Source: Galeruca laticollis (Eukaryota; Arthropoda; Insecta; Coleoptera; Chrysomelidae). Taken from it: a DNA stretch of 64,000 nucleotides. The notes under the pieces are model-generated. The model was not told the DNA's origin. It ran no database searches and worked only from the letters and a program-made list of their open reading frames with translations. Shown here in pieces: positions 11,555 to 22,819 of this stretch. Location: assembly GCA_963921935.1 (NCBI GenBank), contig OY998175.1:209390655-209454654 (forward strand), written 5' to 3'. Position numbers and translations under genes: made by a program. Numbering within the stretch: the first letter of the stretch is position 1; every line of letters begins with the position of its first letter.

Positions 11555-12902
11555 AAATAAAATGCTTTCGACGAATTATCGGTCTATAACGGTTCCACCA
11601 ACCTCAGTTAAAATTATGGAGAGATTAATCGTTAACGAACTTGTTCCATTTTTGTTAGACAATAAAATCGTTCCAGATTCCCAGCATGGTTTTCTACCTA
11701 ATCGATCAGTAACCAGTTTTCTTCTAACTGCTCTTAACGACTGGACATTATATTTATATCATTACAAACCTGTGGATGTGGTATACATAGATTTTTATCG
11801 AGCATTCGATAAGGTATCCATTAAAAAGCTACTAGCGAAATTGGAACATTTCGGAGTGCGTGGTGAGCTATTGGCATGGCTGAAAAAAAATTTAATAAGT
11901 CGAATTTTCAAAGTACAATATGAGGATAACTTACGTAATTCTCGTGAAGTGCGCAGTGGGGTACCTCAAGGTTCCATTTTGGGTCATATCCTTTTCCTGG
12001 TTTACGCTTCTGACTTAACTGTTAAGTATAAATGCAAAAACAAATCGTTTGCCGATGACATGAGGTTTTACCATTGTCCTGATATTCAAAACTCTATTCA
12101 ACACATACTATCTTGAATCAGAGCCTATAAAATCAGTTCCAGAAATTAGTGATTTGGATGTCATAATTATTACAGGTCTGGATTGGTCCTCGCAGACGGC
12201 AAAAGAGTTTAACAGGGCTAACTCAGCTGTATACTTGATATCTAATGCATTTCCAAGAATGAGTCCAGGCTTGTTCTTGAGGCTATACAAAAGTTACGTC
12301 CGACCTCACTTAGAATTTTCTATCTCCGTTTGGTCTCCGCACCTCAGACGTGATATAAACCTTATAGAGGGAGTTCAACGTAGAGCTACAAAATTGCCAC
12401 TAAATTTTTCTCACTTAAACTATGAAACAAGACTAAACAGGCTCGGGCTAACAACACTATCTGAGATAAGAGAGAGGGGTGACGTCATTACAACGTTTAG
12501 GATTCTAAGAGATGACTTTTGGGACACTTCTAAGTTTTTTACATAAAATGAAGATAACAGGCTAAGAGGTCACAATTGTGAATTGAAAAAAGAATCTATT
12601 AGATCTAGTGTTAGGCAAAACTTTTTAGTAAATAGTGTATTCGTTAAATGGAACAATTTGAGTAGTGACATCGTATCAGCTCCTTCTCTGAATGGCTTCA
12701 AGAATGGGCTGGACAGGTGTTCTTGATCCGGTGTTGTACTTAATTAGTGTTTTATAATTCTATAGTGCTACTATCTTTTTAAATCTCAATTCATCTTACG
12801 CTTAATATTGTAAAATTATTTCTGCTAACCTATTAGTACCTATTTAATTTGATTTTGTAATTGAGCCGTATAAGCTTTGCTTTGGCTCGTAATTAGTGTG
12901 TA
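11541..12902 (+). pseudogene. CR1-like LINE, downstream half
   Basis: This continues the RT begun at 6455: LSTNYRSITVPPTSVKIMER, DSQHGFLPNRSVTSFLL, VVYIDFYRAFDKV, RSGVPQGSILG and KNKSFADDMRFY (FADD at the catalytic site). The frame breaks at 12,116. It resumes (12,154-12,546) with TGLDWSSQTAKEFNRANSA, SYVRPHLEFSISVWSPH and GVQRRATKL, so about 60-70 residues between the two blocks appear deleted. The C-terminal text then runs to a stop near 12,726. The last ~170 bp form the 3' UTR, ending where the large tandem duplication begins. Confidence 0.8.
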
Positions 12903-13064
12903 ATGATAAAAAAAAATTAATAAATAGTAATTGCATCAAAAATTAGTCCAAATATGATTGGATATGGAGAAGAGGCAGCTTTTAAACGCAATACTTTGGT
13001 AGCGCTTTTCTTCTGCCTTCTTTATACTCTCTTAAAAATAATTCTTGTGCGCCTTGAAAGTAAA

Positions 13065-13403
13065 TCAATAGTTTGTTTCTGGTATATACTTCTTTTTCAA
13101 TAAATCAGCCATTCTTACTCTTTTCAATAAGGCTAATTTTTTTCGTTCAGAGCTGATTATTTTCGTTACATGGTGAAGTTTACAAGTAAGTAATATTTCT
13201 CCTATAATAACCGGATCACTTTCAAAACTTGATTTTAATGTGAGCGGAGTTATTGGTCTTTCCATAGAATATGAGGTGCTTACTGACGTTCTCGGTACAA
13301 CCTTTATTTCACCAATTGTGGATCTAATAATTGTATACTGTACCTGTATTTTGGTTGGGATGGGTGAATCATTCTGTAAAAATAATAAAAAATTAAAAAA
13401 CAT
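13065..13403 (-). other. Unrecognised open frame, duplicated
   Basis: A 112-residue frame downstream of the gag-like relic on the same strand, with a lysine/arginine-rich end (ISSERKKLALLKRVRMADLL). In copy 2 the corresponding frame is shortened by a small indel (19,065-19,265). It may be part of the same decayed retroelement as the gag relic. I do not recognise a domain. Confidence 0.35.
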
Positions 13404-13502
13404 TCTAATTAATGAATAATTCAGTTTGATTCGATCATTAAAGTATTTAGAGTTCGGTTGAAAATTAGAATTGTTTTGGAGATATCTAATACCACCTTCC
13501 TT

Positions 13503-14050
13503 TTAATAGAATTTATGGCATCCAGGCATGGTTTGAGGTTCCTTTGTACGAACCATGAAGCCATACGGTTTTCTAAAACCTGCTAAAAATACTTGCAAAG
13601 CTTGATTATTATACATATTTTGTTTGAATGCACGTGTGTTTCCATATTTCTCACGTAAAGCTAAATAGTTTGAAACAGAATGCAATACTTTTATAACTTC
13701 ATCAAAATTGGTACGGGGATTCGTTATGCCCTTGCTTTAAGTTATTCAAATCAAGAGATGAGCATGTTTCATCTCTAGGATTACTAAATTTCTGATTCTA
13801 AATTTTTGTTTGATTTGATAATGGTACATCCACTGATGGTAATGACTTCTCTTGCGTTTCCTTTTAATTTATTAATTACGGTTCTAAAAATTATAATATT
13901 TTGGTAATTACTGGCGTTTGTGATATAGTAGAAATGATTTACAATGCCATCGAAACTTTCTGAAAAAACTTTAGTTCATTCTCGTTACCATCGAGATATG
14001 CTAAAATTAGAAAATGTGCCATGTCTTAGTTATTTCCGTCTAAAGAAAAT
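13503..14050 (-). pseudogene. LTR-retrotransposon gag relic, copy 1
   Basis: Reading leftwards in two frames: LAYLDGNENELKFF, then SESFDGIVNHFYYITN and NYQNIIIFRTVINKLKGNA, then MHSVSNYLALREKYGNTR and NNQALQVFLAGFRKPYGF. This order resembles the capsid part of Ty3/gypsy-type gag (Y-x-G...L..F, then F....LKG.A, then L..F..GL..P). It is unrelated in sequence to the gag of the intact gypsy element at 28.2-29.6 kb. Stops and frameshifts make it non-functional. Copy 2 lies at about 19,511-20,058. Confidence 0.5.
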
Positions 14051-14516
14051 GAATTAGGAAAGGAAGGAAGGAAGGAAGAGGAAGCACTAGAGGAGTCTGA
14101 CATATACAATAAATGAAAATAAATTAAGTTACAGTATGGTCTTCATTTGCCATTGGTCCTGGACCTCTTAGGATGGAACTGTATACTTTTATTGGTTTGA
14201 TTTAAATAGTTCAAAGTTTTCCGCGTTGGATGCCTTCCATGACAATCCTACTGACTGCGCCAAATATATGTGTTGTTACATGAACTTTGTTTTTAAAAAC
14301 TTTTAGTACACTCAAAATACACAATATCGACTGCCAATAATAACAGTAAAAATATAAATTGTACAAACAAGATATGTAGATTAAAAACAATATGCAGACT
14401 AAATGAAATATATTGACAATGGTATATATACATTAAATGTGCTGGGGTTGCACCAACGGTCGTAACGGTACCGGAAACCAGAGGGTACGTCGGCAATAAA
14501 CAGGATGTGATTAACT

Positions 14517-14590
14517 TTAACCTTTATAATACCAAGCATTTTTACATACGTGCGATACCAAGCGGGGTTCATTTGCACCCCATTTTTTTT
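14517..14590 (+). repeat. Left terminal repeat of composite transposon, duplicated copy
   Basis: TTAA at 14,517-14,520 is followed by CCTTTATAATACCAAGC, then about 20 bp later by a second CCAAGC and GGGGTTCATTTGCACCCC. It is the copy-1 duplicate of the terminus at 20,525-20,598. The inverse of the motif closes the candidate element at 40.78 kb. Confidence 0.65.
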
Positions 14591-15039
14591 GTCTATCTTT
14601 GTACTTTTTACACTTTTTTTAAGTAAAATGAAAAAAAACGCAAATAAATTATTTTGTATCTATTTTTATTTCAGTTTAGTTACTAAAAAATTACTCATTT
14701 TCGACCGAATATACAACCACGTGGCGCACTATAAATCGACTCGTTTATCTTACACATACGCTTCCATAAACGACACTAAATAGTAATAACTATTACTCCT
14801 GTACCAGTAGGCGGCCGGCGGCGTAGCAATGGAAGCGCCGGCGAATAAGAGAAGTGGGGATACAAACAGTACAACATGTAAGGATTTTACCTTGCCGTTA
14901 GCTCATAATAACATAGAAATATTGGTATGCGTAAAATGCCAACCCACTGAGCAAGAATATGTTGCGTCAACGTTGCTGCAAATCACATATAGGATATGTA
15001 ATGTTGCTTCCGACTTTGCAATGATGTTGCAATAACATG

Positions 15040-15485
15040 CCAGCAACGCCGTAACGGCCGCCATTGCAACATTCATTTGTAATATTTCAAAAGTTATGTT
15101 AGGTGACGGTACGTACGGATATTTCTAACTCCGTTCAAATGCAAGGTTGTATCATTATTTCAATATCACATTCAAATCAACTTCCTTTTATGATGTTGCA
15201 GTTACATTATAACTAGACGTTTCAGGAAATGTTCCTATACATTTCAAAATTATATTCAAATCATCTTTCATTTGATATGTAGCAGGGACCTTATAATTAG
15301 AACTTACTAGTACCATTCCAAGACATTTCAGAAGTATACTTGAATCAACTTCTTTTTGTCATATTGCAAATTCCCTGTTATTGAAAGTTGTAGATACTGT
15401 TGGAAACTTTATTAAAATCATCTTTATGATTTGGCAATATAATTATTAGGGAGTTACAGGTACTCTCCAATTATCATTGATAATG
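15040..15485 (+). repeat. Subterminal degenerate tandem repeats, copy 1
   Basis: A block of AATGTTGC/TTGCAAT-rich text is followed by units starting ATTCAAATCAWCTT at about 15,169, 15,253, 15,337 and 15,408 (spacing 84, 84 and 71 bp). Copy 2 lies at about 21,045-21,492. Similar vocabulary (CAGCAATGTT, GGAAATGTT) forms tandem units near the opposite end at 40.07-40.60 kb. Confidence 0.6.
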
Positions 15486-15960
15486 GAAAAATGCTTAATT
15501 ATATTAAGATTGAAAAATTTCAAAATGGATCAATTAGTCTCTTAATAACCTCAAAATGAAATGACTTGCCTTTGTACTTAATGAAGAGGTACTTCTAATC
15601 TGTAGAGGCTATAGCATGATTAACTAAACATGTGTTGAGGGCTAGTGATTTCAATTTGGTTTCATGGTGTGATGGAAAGTTTTCATAAAGTTTTTTCAAA
15701 ATGTATATTCTAAGTTAAAAAAACTTATTGGGATTCATTTTAGTGACTGCACTTTTAACGCAGAATGTGCGTTCGTTCTCAACTTTGGACAAGTAAGATA
15801 ACCCAAAAAAAAGCAAATTCAAATCAAAATATTCCAACGATTTATTAAACCTAAATAAAAACAATATTCACAACTATAAAATGAAAAGGAGACTGTGAGC
15901 CTATTAGAGTATACAAATATAAATTAATTAATCAATCCATTGCTTTTTTAATATAAAAAT

Positions 15961-16073
15961 TCAGCTATTTATTCCATTCCGTTTGTAGCTGGTGGTGGCA
16001 TGTTGGAACCATCCCATCACTATCTTTTCAAATTGTTCATCTGTTAGGGTTGGGAAGTTTTCTTTTACAGCAC
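15961..16073 (-). pseudogene. DUF4806-type gene, duplicated last exon
   Basis: Copy-1 duplicate of the terminal exon at 21,968-22,080, encoding NFPTLTDEQFEKIVMGWFQ and a stop. With 16,575-16,734 it forms a second set of 3' exons downstream of the full gene, lacking the first four exons. Confidence 0.75.
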
Positions 16074-16574
16074 CTAAAAATTTCGAAATGATTTCTTATA
16101 GTACCGAGTATTGAAAAAAAGTAAAAACTCAACATATTTCAAGCATTTCACGATTAAGAATTGAAATCAAAATAATAATGGTGCCTGACTTGCACCAACA
16201 AAAAATAGGTAATATAAAAGATTCTAAAATTAGTGTAACCTGTTTATTGCTCAATGATCTTTGTTATAGCCAAACAGATTGCTAGGAGGAAACACAATAG
16301 ACATAATGAGGCCCACGTACGGTGGAGCTGAAAAAGCTCCCACCATTTTCCAATAGAGACAGGGCTATAGGAGGGTGATTTAATGGCATAGGTCTGGAAT
16401 AGTACTGATTATATTCTGAGCTGGAATAAAGCCAGGAAAAATGGGTGTCGTCTGTAGACTGTCTGAAAAAGGTATTCGTTGTTTTCTTTACAAGTATCCT
16501 TGCATTGATATAAACGAGTGAGAAGGATAATGTGTCTCAGGCAAAAGAATGAATGTATCAATACTATTACTCAC

Positions 16575-16734
16575 TTCTTATGATGTTCATAACTGCCAAA
16601 TCTCTCAGCTTGAAATTTCCCTTCTTTCCTGTCCACGAACAAAACTGTCCTAAATAATTCGTAAACATTTTTTGAAGGCATCTAGTCACACATTCTTTAC
16701 TTGTGAGACCTCCAGTATACTTCAATAACTGCAA
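16575..16734 (-). pseudogene. DUF4806-type gene, duplicated exon 5
   Basis: Copy-1 duplicate of exon 5 (22,582-22,741), encoding TGGLTSKECVTRCLQKMF and CSWTGKKGNFKL. The acceptor and donor dinucleotides are preserved. It is an orphan because upstream exons were not duplicated. Confidence 0.75.
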
Positions 16735-16812
16735 CTACAAAATAGAGAAACAAAATTATTTCAATAAAAGTTGGTAGGTTTTTTTTTGTTTTTCTCATTG
16801 ATTTCTATTATG

Positions 16813-18902
16813 TGTAACGCGACAAATCGATATCTAAAATTTTAGGGCTCGCGGCTAGACTCAAGTGGAGACGGGAGTGGTCCGTTCTCGAATAAAGCTG
16901 AAATTATTTCGAAGTTTGAATGGGCGCCAGTTAAATTGACCTCAAGCACCTAACCGTACTCATACTGGCCACCAATTTAACAAAAGGCCAGTAAAAAGTC
17001 GTATCAAGAAAAAAAACAAAAGTCTTACTTATCTTAAGGTTAATTTAATTTCATTCCCAAAATTTGTGTAAAATTATGGATTCTTTTTGCCAATATAGAA
17101 TTAAAAAAACGTAAATGGGAATCATTAAAGCAGACACCAATACTAAGATATTAACACCAACTACAAATCACACTCTTAAGTAAAGGTTTACCTTGCGGAA
17201 CTCTAAGGGTTTAACACTACTACTGTTACAACAATAACCTCTCGTCATTAAGACAGTAAGGGACAAACGTAGGCAGGTAATATATTTATAACTGTGGCGT
17301 TGCTTGAGCTCAGGCAAAAACCCTTATGCAGAAAATAATTATAATCATAATATGTAAAGTAATAAAATCCGATACCCTAGTATCCCGCTCACATAATATA
17401 AGTTACTGTGTAACAAAAAAAAAAAATAGATATCTAGTTAAGCAAAACTAAGAAAATTTACTATAAACTTACGTCAAGTAAGCCGATATTCTACTGAATT
17501 ACTAAATGTCATTAAATACCGGAACAAATACAATGCCAATTATTAAATAAAAATCCGAAAATAAAGAATTCAACAAAAAATATAAAAACTTGCGTGTTCC
17601 CAGCGGTGGTTGATCGACTCTTCCGGCGGCAGAAGCACTGGTGTACTGCTTCAGGGAGCATATATTTAGCAAATGCAGACGAACAGCTGCATATGATGAA
17701 GAAGGAAAACACCAAGAAGAACGATCGAACTGAAGGAATTCAGCACCAATTCAATATCCAAAATAAAAACCCTATAAATATAAATAACATTATTTATGTA
17801 ACAGGAGTATAACAAATTGTTATTTCTATTTAAATGACTTCATAAAATAACCTGTTTAACAATAGTTACGATTTATTAAAGAGAACAAAATTCAACTGAC
17901 GCATAACTAATTATATCAATATTTGTTTAAAAGAAATAATAAATGCCACTAATCATATATTTAACTTCGACGATATTTATCAGGTTTGGCAACTATTGTG
18001 ATCAATAAACAAAAACCAGACCAAAATTTAGCCTACCAAAAAAACTAGAGGTGGGAATACCTTTTCAGAAAAATCATGTACAATAAAACGAAAAATATTA
18101 AAAAAAATAATTTTAAATTACTTACCCTGGCCAAGGGGCTTTTGGGTTGATGTATCTACTAGTGGGATCTAGTTTGGCGCTATTAGCAAGAAGTATACAT
18201 CTATATTCTTCCTAGAACGAAGAATTCCCAAATAAGATACGTTACAATATAACAAATGTATGAGAATAACTATATTTACAATATGAAACAGCCGTTACTC
18301 TTAAAAAAGAATGTGAATCTATTAATAACTTATTATTTCGCAATATATTTAAGGGAAACGTGAAATAACAAGAAGAAATAATCGTAAAGTACATACCTGT
18401 CGGTGTAAAACGCAGCGCTTAGAAGACACTTTGCACGTGTCGTGTAAAAATCCTTTATTTCAAGCAATAACTTTGGGAAATAACCAAAAATACCAAATAA
18501 TCTATTGGCCACAAAACAATTTCTAATCCCAAAATATGATATCGACTTTCAAAATAAATCCCATGAAGGATGAGTTTTTTTCAAAAAAATCACGATTAAA
18601 ATTGAAAGTCACACCACGATGTACAAAGGTCAAGAGCAGAATCGCCCGAACCTACTGGAATAAAGTACCTTTCACGCTTCAGCGAAAACAAGTTTTTCAA
18701 TTATGGTATTAACAATTCCTACTGGGTACACCTAGATGGCGTTTCCGTGGAAAATACCGAAAACACGATAAAACAACTTAGAATATGGTACAGAGACTGT
18801 CATCTAAAGTTTAAAATCCTAAAGAACTTAATCAGCTTCTTATAAACCTAAATTGCGCTGAAATTTAGCGAAAAAATAAATAATTGACAATAATAACTAA
18901 CA
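16813..18902 (-). mobile_element. Truncated gypsy LTR inside duplication copy 1
   Basis: Starts with TGTAACGCGAC right after the flank TATG, exactly as the left LTR of the complete gypsy element at 22,820. It runs about 2.09 kb before being cut at the duplication junction, lacking the last ~140 bp of the LTR. It carries the same ~837-bp extra segment as the 22,820-25,051 LTR. It arose by segmental duplication and not by a separate insertion, because the flank is also copied. Confidence 0.85.
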
Positions 18903-19510
18903 ATGATAAAAAAAAATTAATAAATAGTAATTGCATCAAAAATTAGTCCAAATATAATTGGATATGGAGAAGAGGCAGCTTTTAAACGCAATACTTTGGT
19001 AGCGCTTTTCTTCTGCCTTCTTTATACTGTCTTAGAAATAATTCTTGTGCGCCTTGAAAGTAAATCAATAGTTTGTTTCTGGTATATACTTCTTTTTCAA
19101 TAAATCAGCCATTCTTACTCTTTTCAATAAGGCTAATTTTTTTCGTTCAGAGCTGATTATTTTCGTTACATGGTGAAGTTTACAAGTAAGTAATATTTCT
19201 CCTATAATAACCGGATCACTTTCAAAACTAGATTTTAATGTGAGCGGAGTTATTGGTCTTTCCATAGAATATGAGGTGCTTACTGACGTTCTCGGTACAA
19301 CCTTTATTTCACCAATTGTGGATCTAATAATTGTATACTGTACTCTACTATACTGTATTTTGGTTGGGATGGGTGAATCATTCTGAAAAATAATAAAAAA
19401 TTAAAAAACATTCTAATTAATGAATAATTCAGTTTGATTCGATCATTAAAGTGTTTAGAGTTCGGTTGAAAATTAGAATTGTTTTGGAGATATCTAATAC
19501 CACCTTCCTT

Positions 19511-20058
19511 TTAATAGAATTTATGGCATCCAGGCATGGTTTGAGGTTCCTTTGTACGAACCATGAAGCCATACGGTTTTCTAAAACCTGCTAAAAATAC
19601 TTGCAAAGCTTGATTATTATACATATTTTGTTTGAATGCACGTGTGTTTCCATATTTCTCACGTAAAGCTAAATAGTTTGAAACAGAATGCAATACTTTT
19701 ATAACTTCATCAAAATTGGTACGGGGATTCGTTATGCCCTTGCTTTAAGTTATTCAAATCAAGAGATGAGCATGTTTCATCTCTAGGATTACTACATTTC
19801 TGATTCTAAATTTTTGTTTGATTTGATAATGGTACATCCACTGATGGTAATGACGTCTCTTGCGTTTCCTTTTAATTTATTAATTACGGTTCTAAAAATT
19901 ATAATATTTTGGTAATTACTGGCGTTTGTGATATAGTAGAAATGATTTACAATGCCATCGAAACTTTCTGAAAAAACTTTAGTTCATTCTCGTTACCATC
20001 GAGATATGCTAAAATTAGAAAATGTGCCATGTCTTAGTTATTTCCGTCTAAAGAAAAT
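19511..20058 (-). pseudogene. LTR-retrotransposon gag relic, copy 2
   Basis: Duplicate of 13,503-14,050, with the same broken frames and motifs (NNQALQVFLAGFRKPYGF). It lies outside the TTAA-flanked terminus at 20,525, so it belongs to DNA flanking the composite transposon. Confidence 0.5.
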
Positions 20059-20524
20059 GAATTAGGAAAGGAAGGAAGAAAGGAAGAGGAAGCACTAGAG
20101 GAGTCTGACATATACAATAAATGAAAATAAATTAAGTTACAGTATGGTCTTCATTTGCCATTGGTCCTGGACCTCTTAGGATGGAACTGTATACTTTTAT
20201 TGGATTGATTTAAATAGTTCAAAGTTTTCCGCGTTGGATGCCTTCCATGACAATCCTACTGACTGCGCCAAATATATGTGTTGTTACATGAACTTTGTTT
20301 TTAAAAACTTTTAGTACACTCAAAATACACAATATCGACTGCCAATAATAACAGTAAAAATATAAATTGTACAAACAAGATATGTAGATTAAAAACAATA
20401 TGCAGACTAAATGAAATATATTGACAATGGTATATATACATTAAATGTGCTGGGGTTGCACCAACGGTCGTAACGGTACCGGAAACCAGAGGGTACGTCG
20501 GCAATAAACAGGATGTGATTAACT

Positions 20525-20598
20525 TTAACCTTTATAATACCAAGCATTTTTACATACGTGCGATACCAAGCGGGGTTCATTTGCACCCCATTTTTTTT
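20525..20598 (+). repeat. Left terminus of composite transposon
   Basis: TTAA (20,525-20,528) then CCTTTATAATACCAAGC (20,529-20,545). A 24-bp stretch and then GATACCAAGCGGGGTTC with TTTGCACCCC follow. The reverse complement of CCCTTATAATACCAAGC plus GGGGTGCAAATGCACCCC ends at 40,780 and is followed by TTAA (40,781-40,784). Inverted ends with a TTAA duplication are known for piggyBac and Kolobok elements. The same ends could also belong to a MITE family, so the pairing is inference. Confidence 0.6.
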
Positions 20599-21044
20599 GT
20601 CTATCTTTGTACTTTTTACACTTTTTTTAAGTAAAATGAAAAAAAACGCAAATAAATTATTTTGTATCTATTTTTATTTCAGTTTAGTTACTAAAAAATT
20701 ACTCATTTTCGACCGAATATACAACCACGTGGCGCACTATAAATCGACTCGTTTATCTTACACATAAGCTTCCATAAACGACACTAAATAGTAATAACTA
20801 TTACTCCTGTACCAGTAGGCGGCCGGCGGCGTAGCAATGCAAGCGCCGGCGAATAAGAGAAGTGGGGATACAAACAGTACAACATGTAAGGATTTTACCT
20901 TGCCGTTAGCTCATAATAACATAGAAATATTGGTATGCGTAAAATGCCAACCCACTGAGCAAGAATATGTTGCGTCAACGTTGCTGCAAATCACATATAG
21001 GATATGTAATGTTGCTTCCGACTTTGCAATGATGTTGCAATAAC

Positions 21045-21492
21045 ATGCCAGCAACGCCGTAACGGCCGCCATTGCAACATTCATTTGTAATATTTCAAAA
21101 GTTTTGTTAGGTGACGGTACGTACGGATATTTCTAACTCCGTTCAAATGCAAGGTTGTATCATTATTTCAATATCACATTCAAATAACTTCCTTTTATGA
21201 TGTTGCAGTTACATTATAACTAGACGTTTCAGGAAATGTTCCTATACATTTCAAAATTATATTCAAATCATCTTTCATTTGATATGTAGCAGGGACCTTA
21301 TAATTAGAACTTACTAGTACCATTCCAAGACATTTCAGAAGTATACTTGAATCAACTTCTTTTTGTCATATTGCAAATTCCCTGTTATTGAAAGTTGTAG
21401 ATACTGTTGGAAACTTTATTAAAATCATCTTTATGATTTGGCAATATAATTATTAGGGAGTTACAGGTACTCTCCAATTATCATTGATAATG
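21045..21492 (+). repeat. Subterminal degenerate tandem repeats, copy 2
   Basis: Duplicate of the block at 15,040-15,485, about 0.5-1.0 kb inside the left terminus of the composite transposon. It holds four diverged units of about 84 bp. Subterminal repeats often serve as transposase-binding regions, which here is inference. Confidence 0.6.
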
Positions 21493-21847
21493 GAAAAATG
21501 CTTAATTATATTAAGATTGAAAAATTTCAAAATGGATCAATTAGTCTCTTAATAACCTCAAAATGAAATGACTTGCCTTTGTACTTAATGAAGAGGTACT
21601 TCTAATCTGTAGAGGCTATAGCACGATTAACTAAACATGTGTTGAGGGCTAGTGATTTCAATTTGGTTTCATGGTGTGATTGAAAGTTTTCATAAAGTTT
21701 TGTCAAAATGTATATTCTAAGTTAAAAAAACTTATTGAGATTCATTTTAGTGACTGCACTTTTAACGCAGAATGTGCGTTCGATCTCAACTTTGGACAAG
21801 TAAGATAACCCAAAAAAAAGCAAATTCAAATCAAAATATTCCAACGA

Positions 21848-21853
21848 TTTATT
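21848..21853 (-). promoter_or_regulatory. Polyadenylation signal AATAAA
   Basis: AATAAA on the minus strand, about 115 bp beyond the stop codon of the DUF4806-type gene. Plausible position for 3' processing, no further support. Confidence 0.4.
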
Positions 21854-22815
21854 AAACCTAAATAAAAACAATATTCACAACTATAAAATGGAAAGGAGAC
21901 TGTGAGCCTATTAGAGTATACAAATATAAATTAATTAATCAATCCATTGCTTTTTTAATATAAAAATTCAGCTATTTATTCCATTCCGTTTGTAGCTGGT
22001 GGTGGCATGTTGGAACCATCCCATCACTATCTTTTCAAATTGTTCATCTGTTAGGGTTGGGAAGTTTTCTTTTACAGCACCTAAAAATTTCGAAATGATT
22101 TCTTATAGTACCGAGTATTGAAAAAAAGTAAAAACTCAACATATTTCAAGCATTTCACGATTAAGAATTGAAATCAAAATAATAATGGTGCCTGACTTGC
22201 ACCAACAAAAAATAGGTAATATAAAAGATTCTAAAATTAGTGTAACCTGTTTATTGCTCAATGATCTTTGTTATAGCCAAACAGATTGCTAGGAGGAAAC
22301 ACAATAGACATAATGAGGCCCACGTACGGTGGAGCTGAAAAAGCTCCCACCATTTTCCAATAGAGACAGGGCTATAGGAGGGTGTTTTAATGGCATAGGT
22401 CTGGAATAGTACTGATTATATTCTGAGCTGGAATAAAGCCAGGAAAAATGGGTGTCGTCTGTAGACTGTCTGAAAAAGGTATTCGTTGTTTTCTTTACAA
22501 GTATCCTTGCATTGATATAAACGAGTGAGAAGGATAATGTGTCTCAGGCAAAAGAATGAATGTATCAATACTATTACTCACTTCTTATGATGTTCATAAC
22601 TGCCAAATCTCTCAGCTTGAAATTTCCCTTCTTTCCTGTCCACGAACAAAACTGTCCTAAATAATTCGTAAACATTTTTTGAAGGCATCTAGTCACACAT
22701 TCTTTACTTGTGAGACCTCCAGTATACTTCAATAACTGCAACTACAAAATAGAGAAACAAAATTATTTCAATAAAAGTTGGTAGGTTTTTTTTTGTTTTT
22801 CTCATTGATTTCTAT

Positions 22816-22819
22816 TATG
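22816..22819. repeat. Gypsy target-site duplication, left
   Basis: TATG directly before the LTR, matching TATG at 31,429-31,432 directly after the other LTR. Confidence 0.75.

Larger units (their letters stand above)
12903..18902. repeat. Tandem duplication, copy 1 (~6.0 kb)
   Basis: This block and 18,903-24,910 match almost base for base at an offset of 6000, rising to 6008 after small indels. Scattered differences exist: single substitutions, a 9-bp insertion near 19,346, and A-run length changes. The unit holds a gag relic, the left end of the composite transposon, the last two exons of the DUF4806-type gene, and a truncated gypsy LTR. The junction at 18,902/18,903 shows only 1-3 bp of microhomology. 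Confidence 0.9.

Noticed and set aside
14293..15035. Frames at 14,293-14,496, 14,550-14,783 and 14,829-15,035, with their copies 6008 bp later
   Set aside because: Short, no domain, AT-rich. Their duplication reflects the segmental repeat and not selection.
17512..17812. Opposing short frames inside the extra LTR block
   Set aside because: Overlapping antisense frames with no recognisable product.
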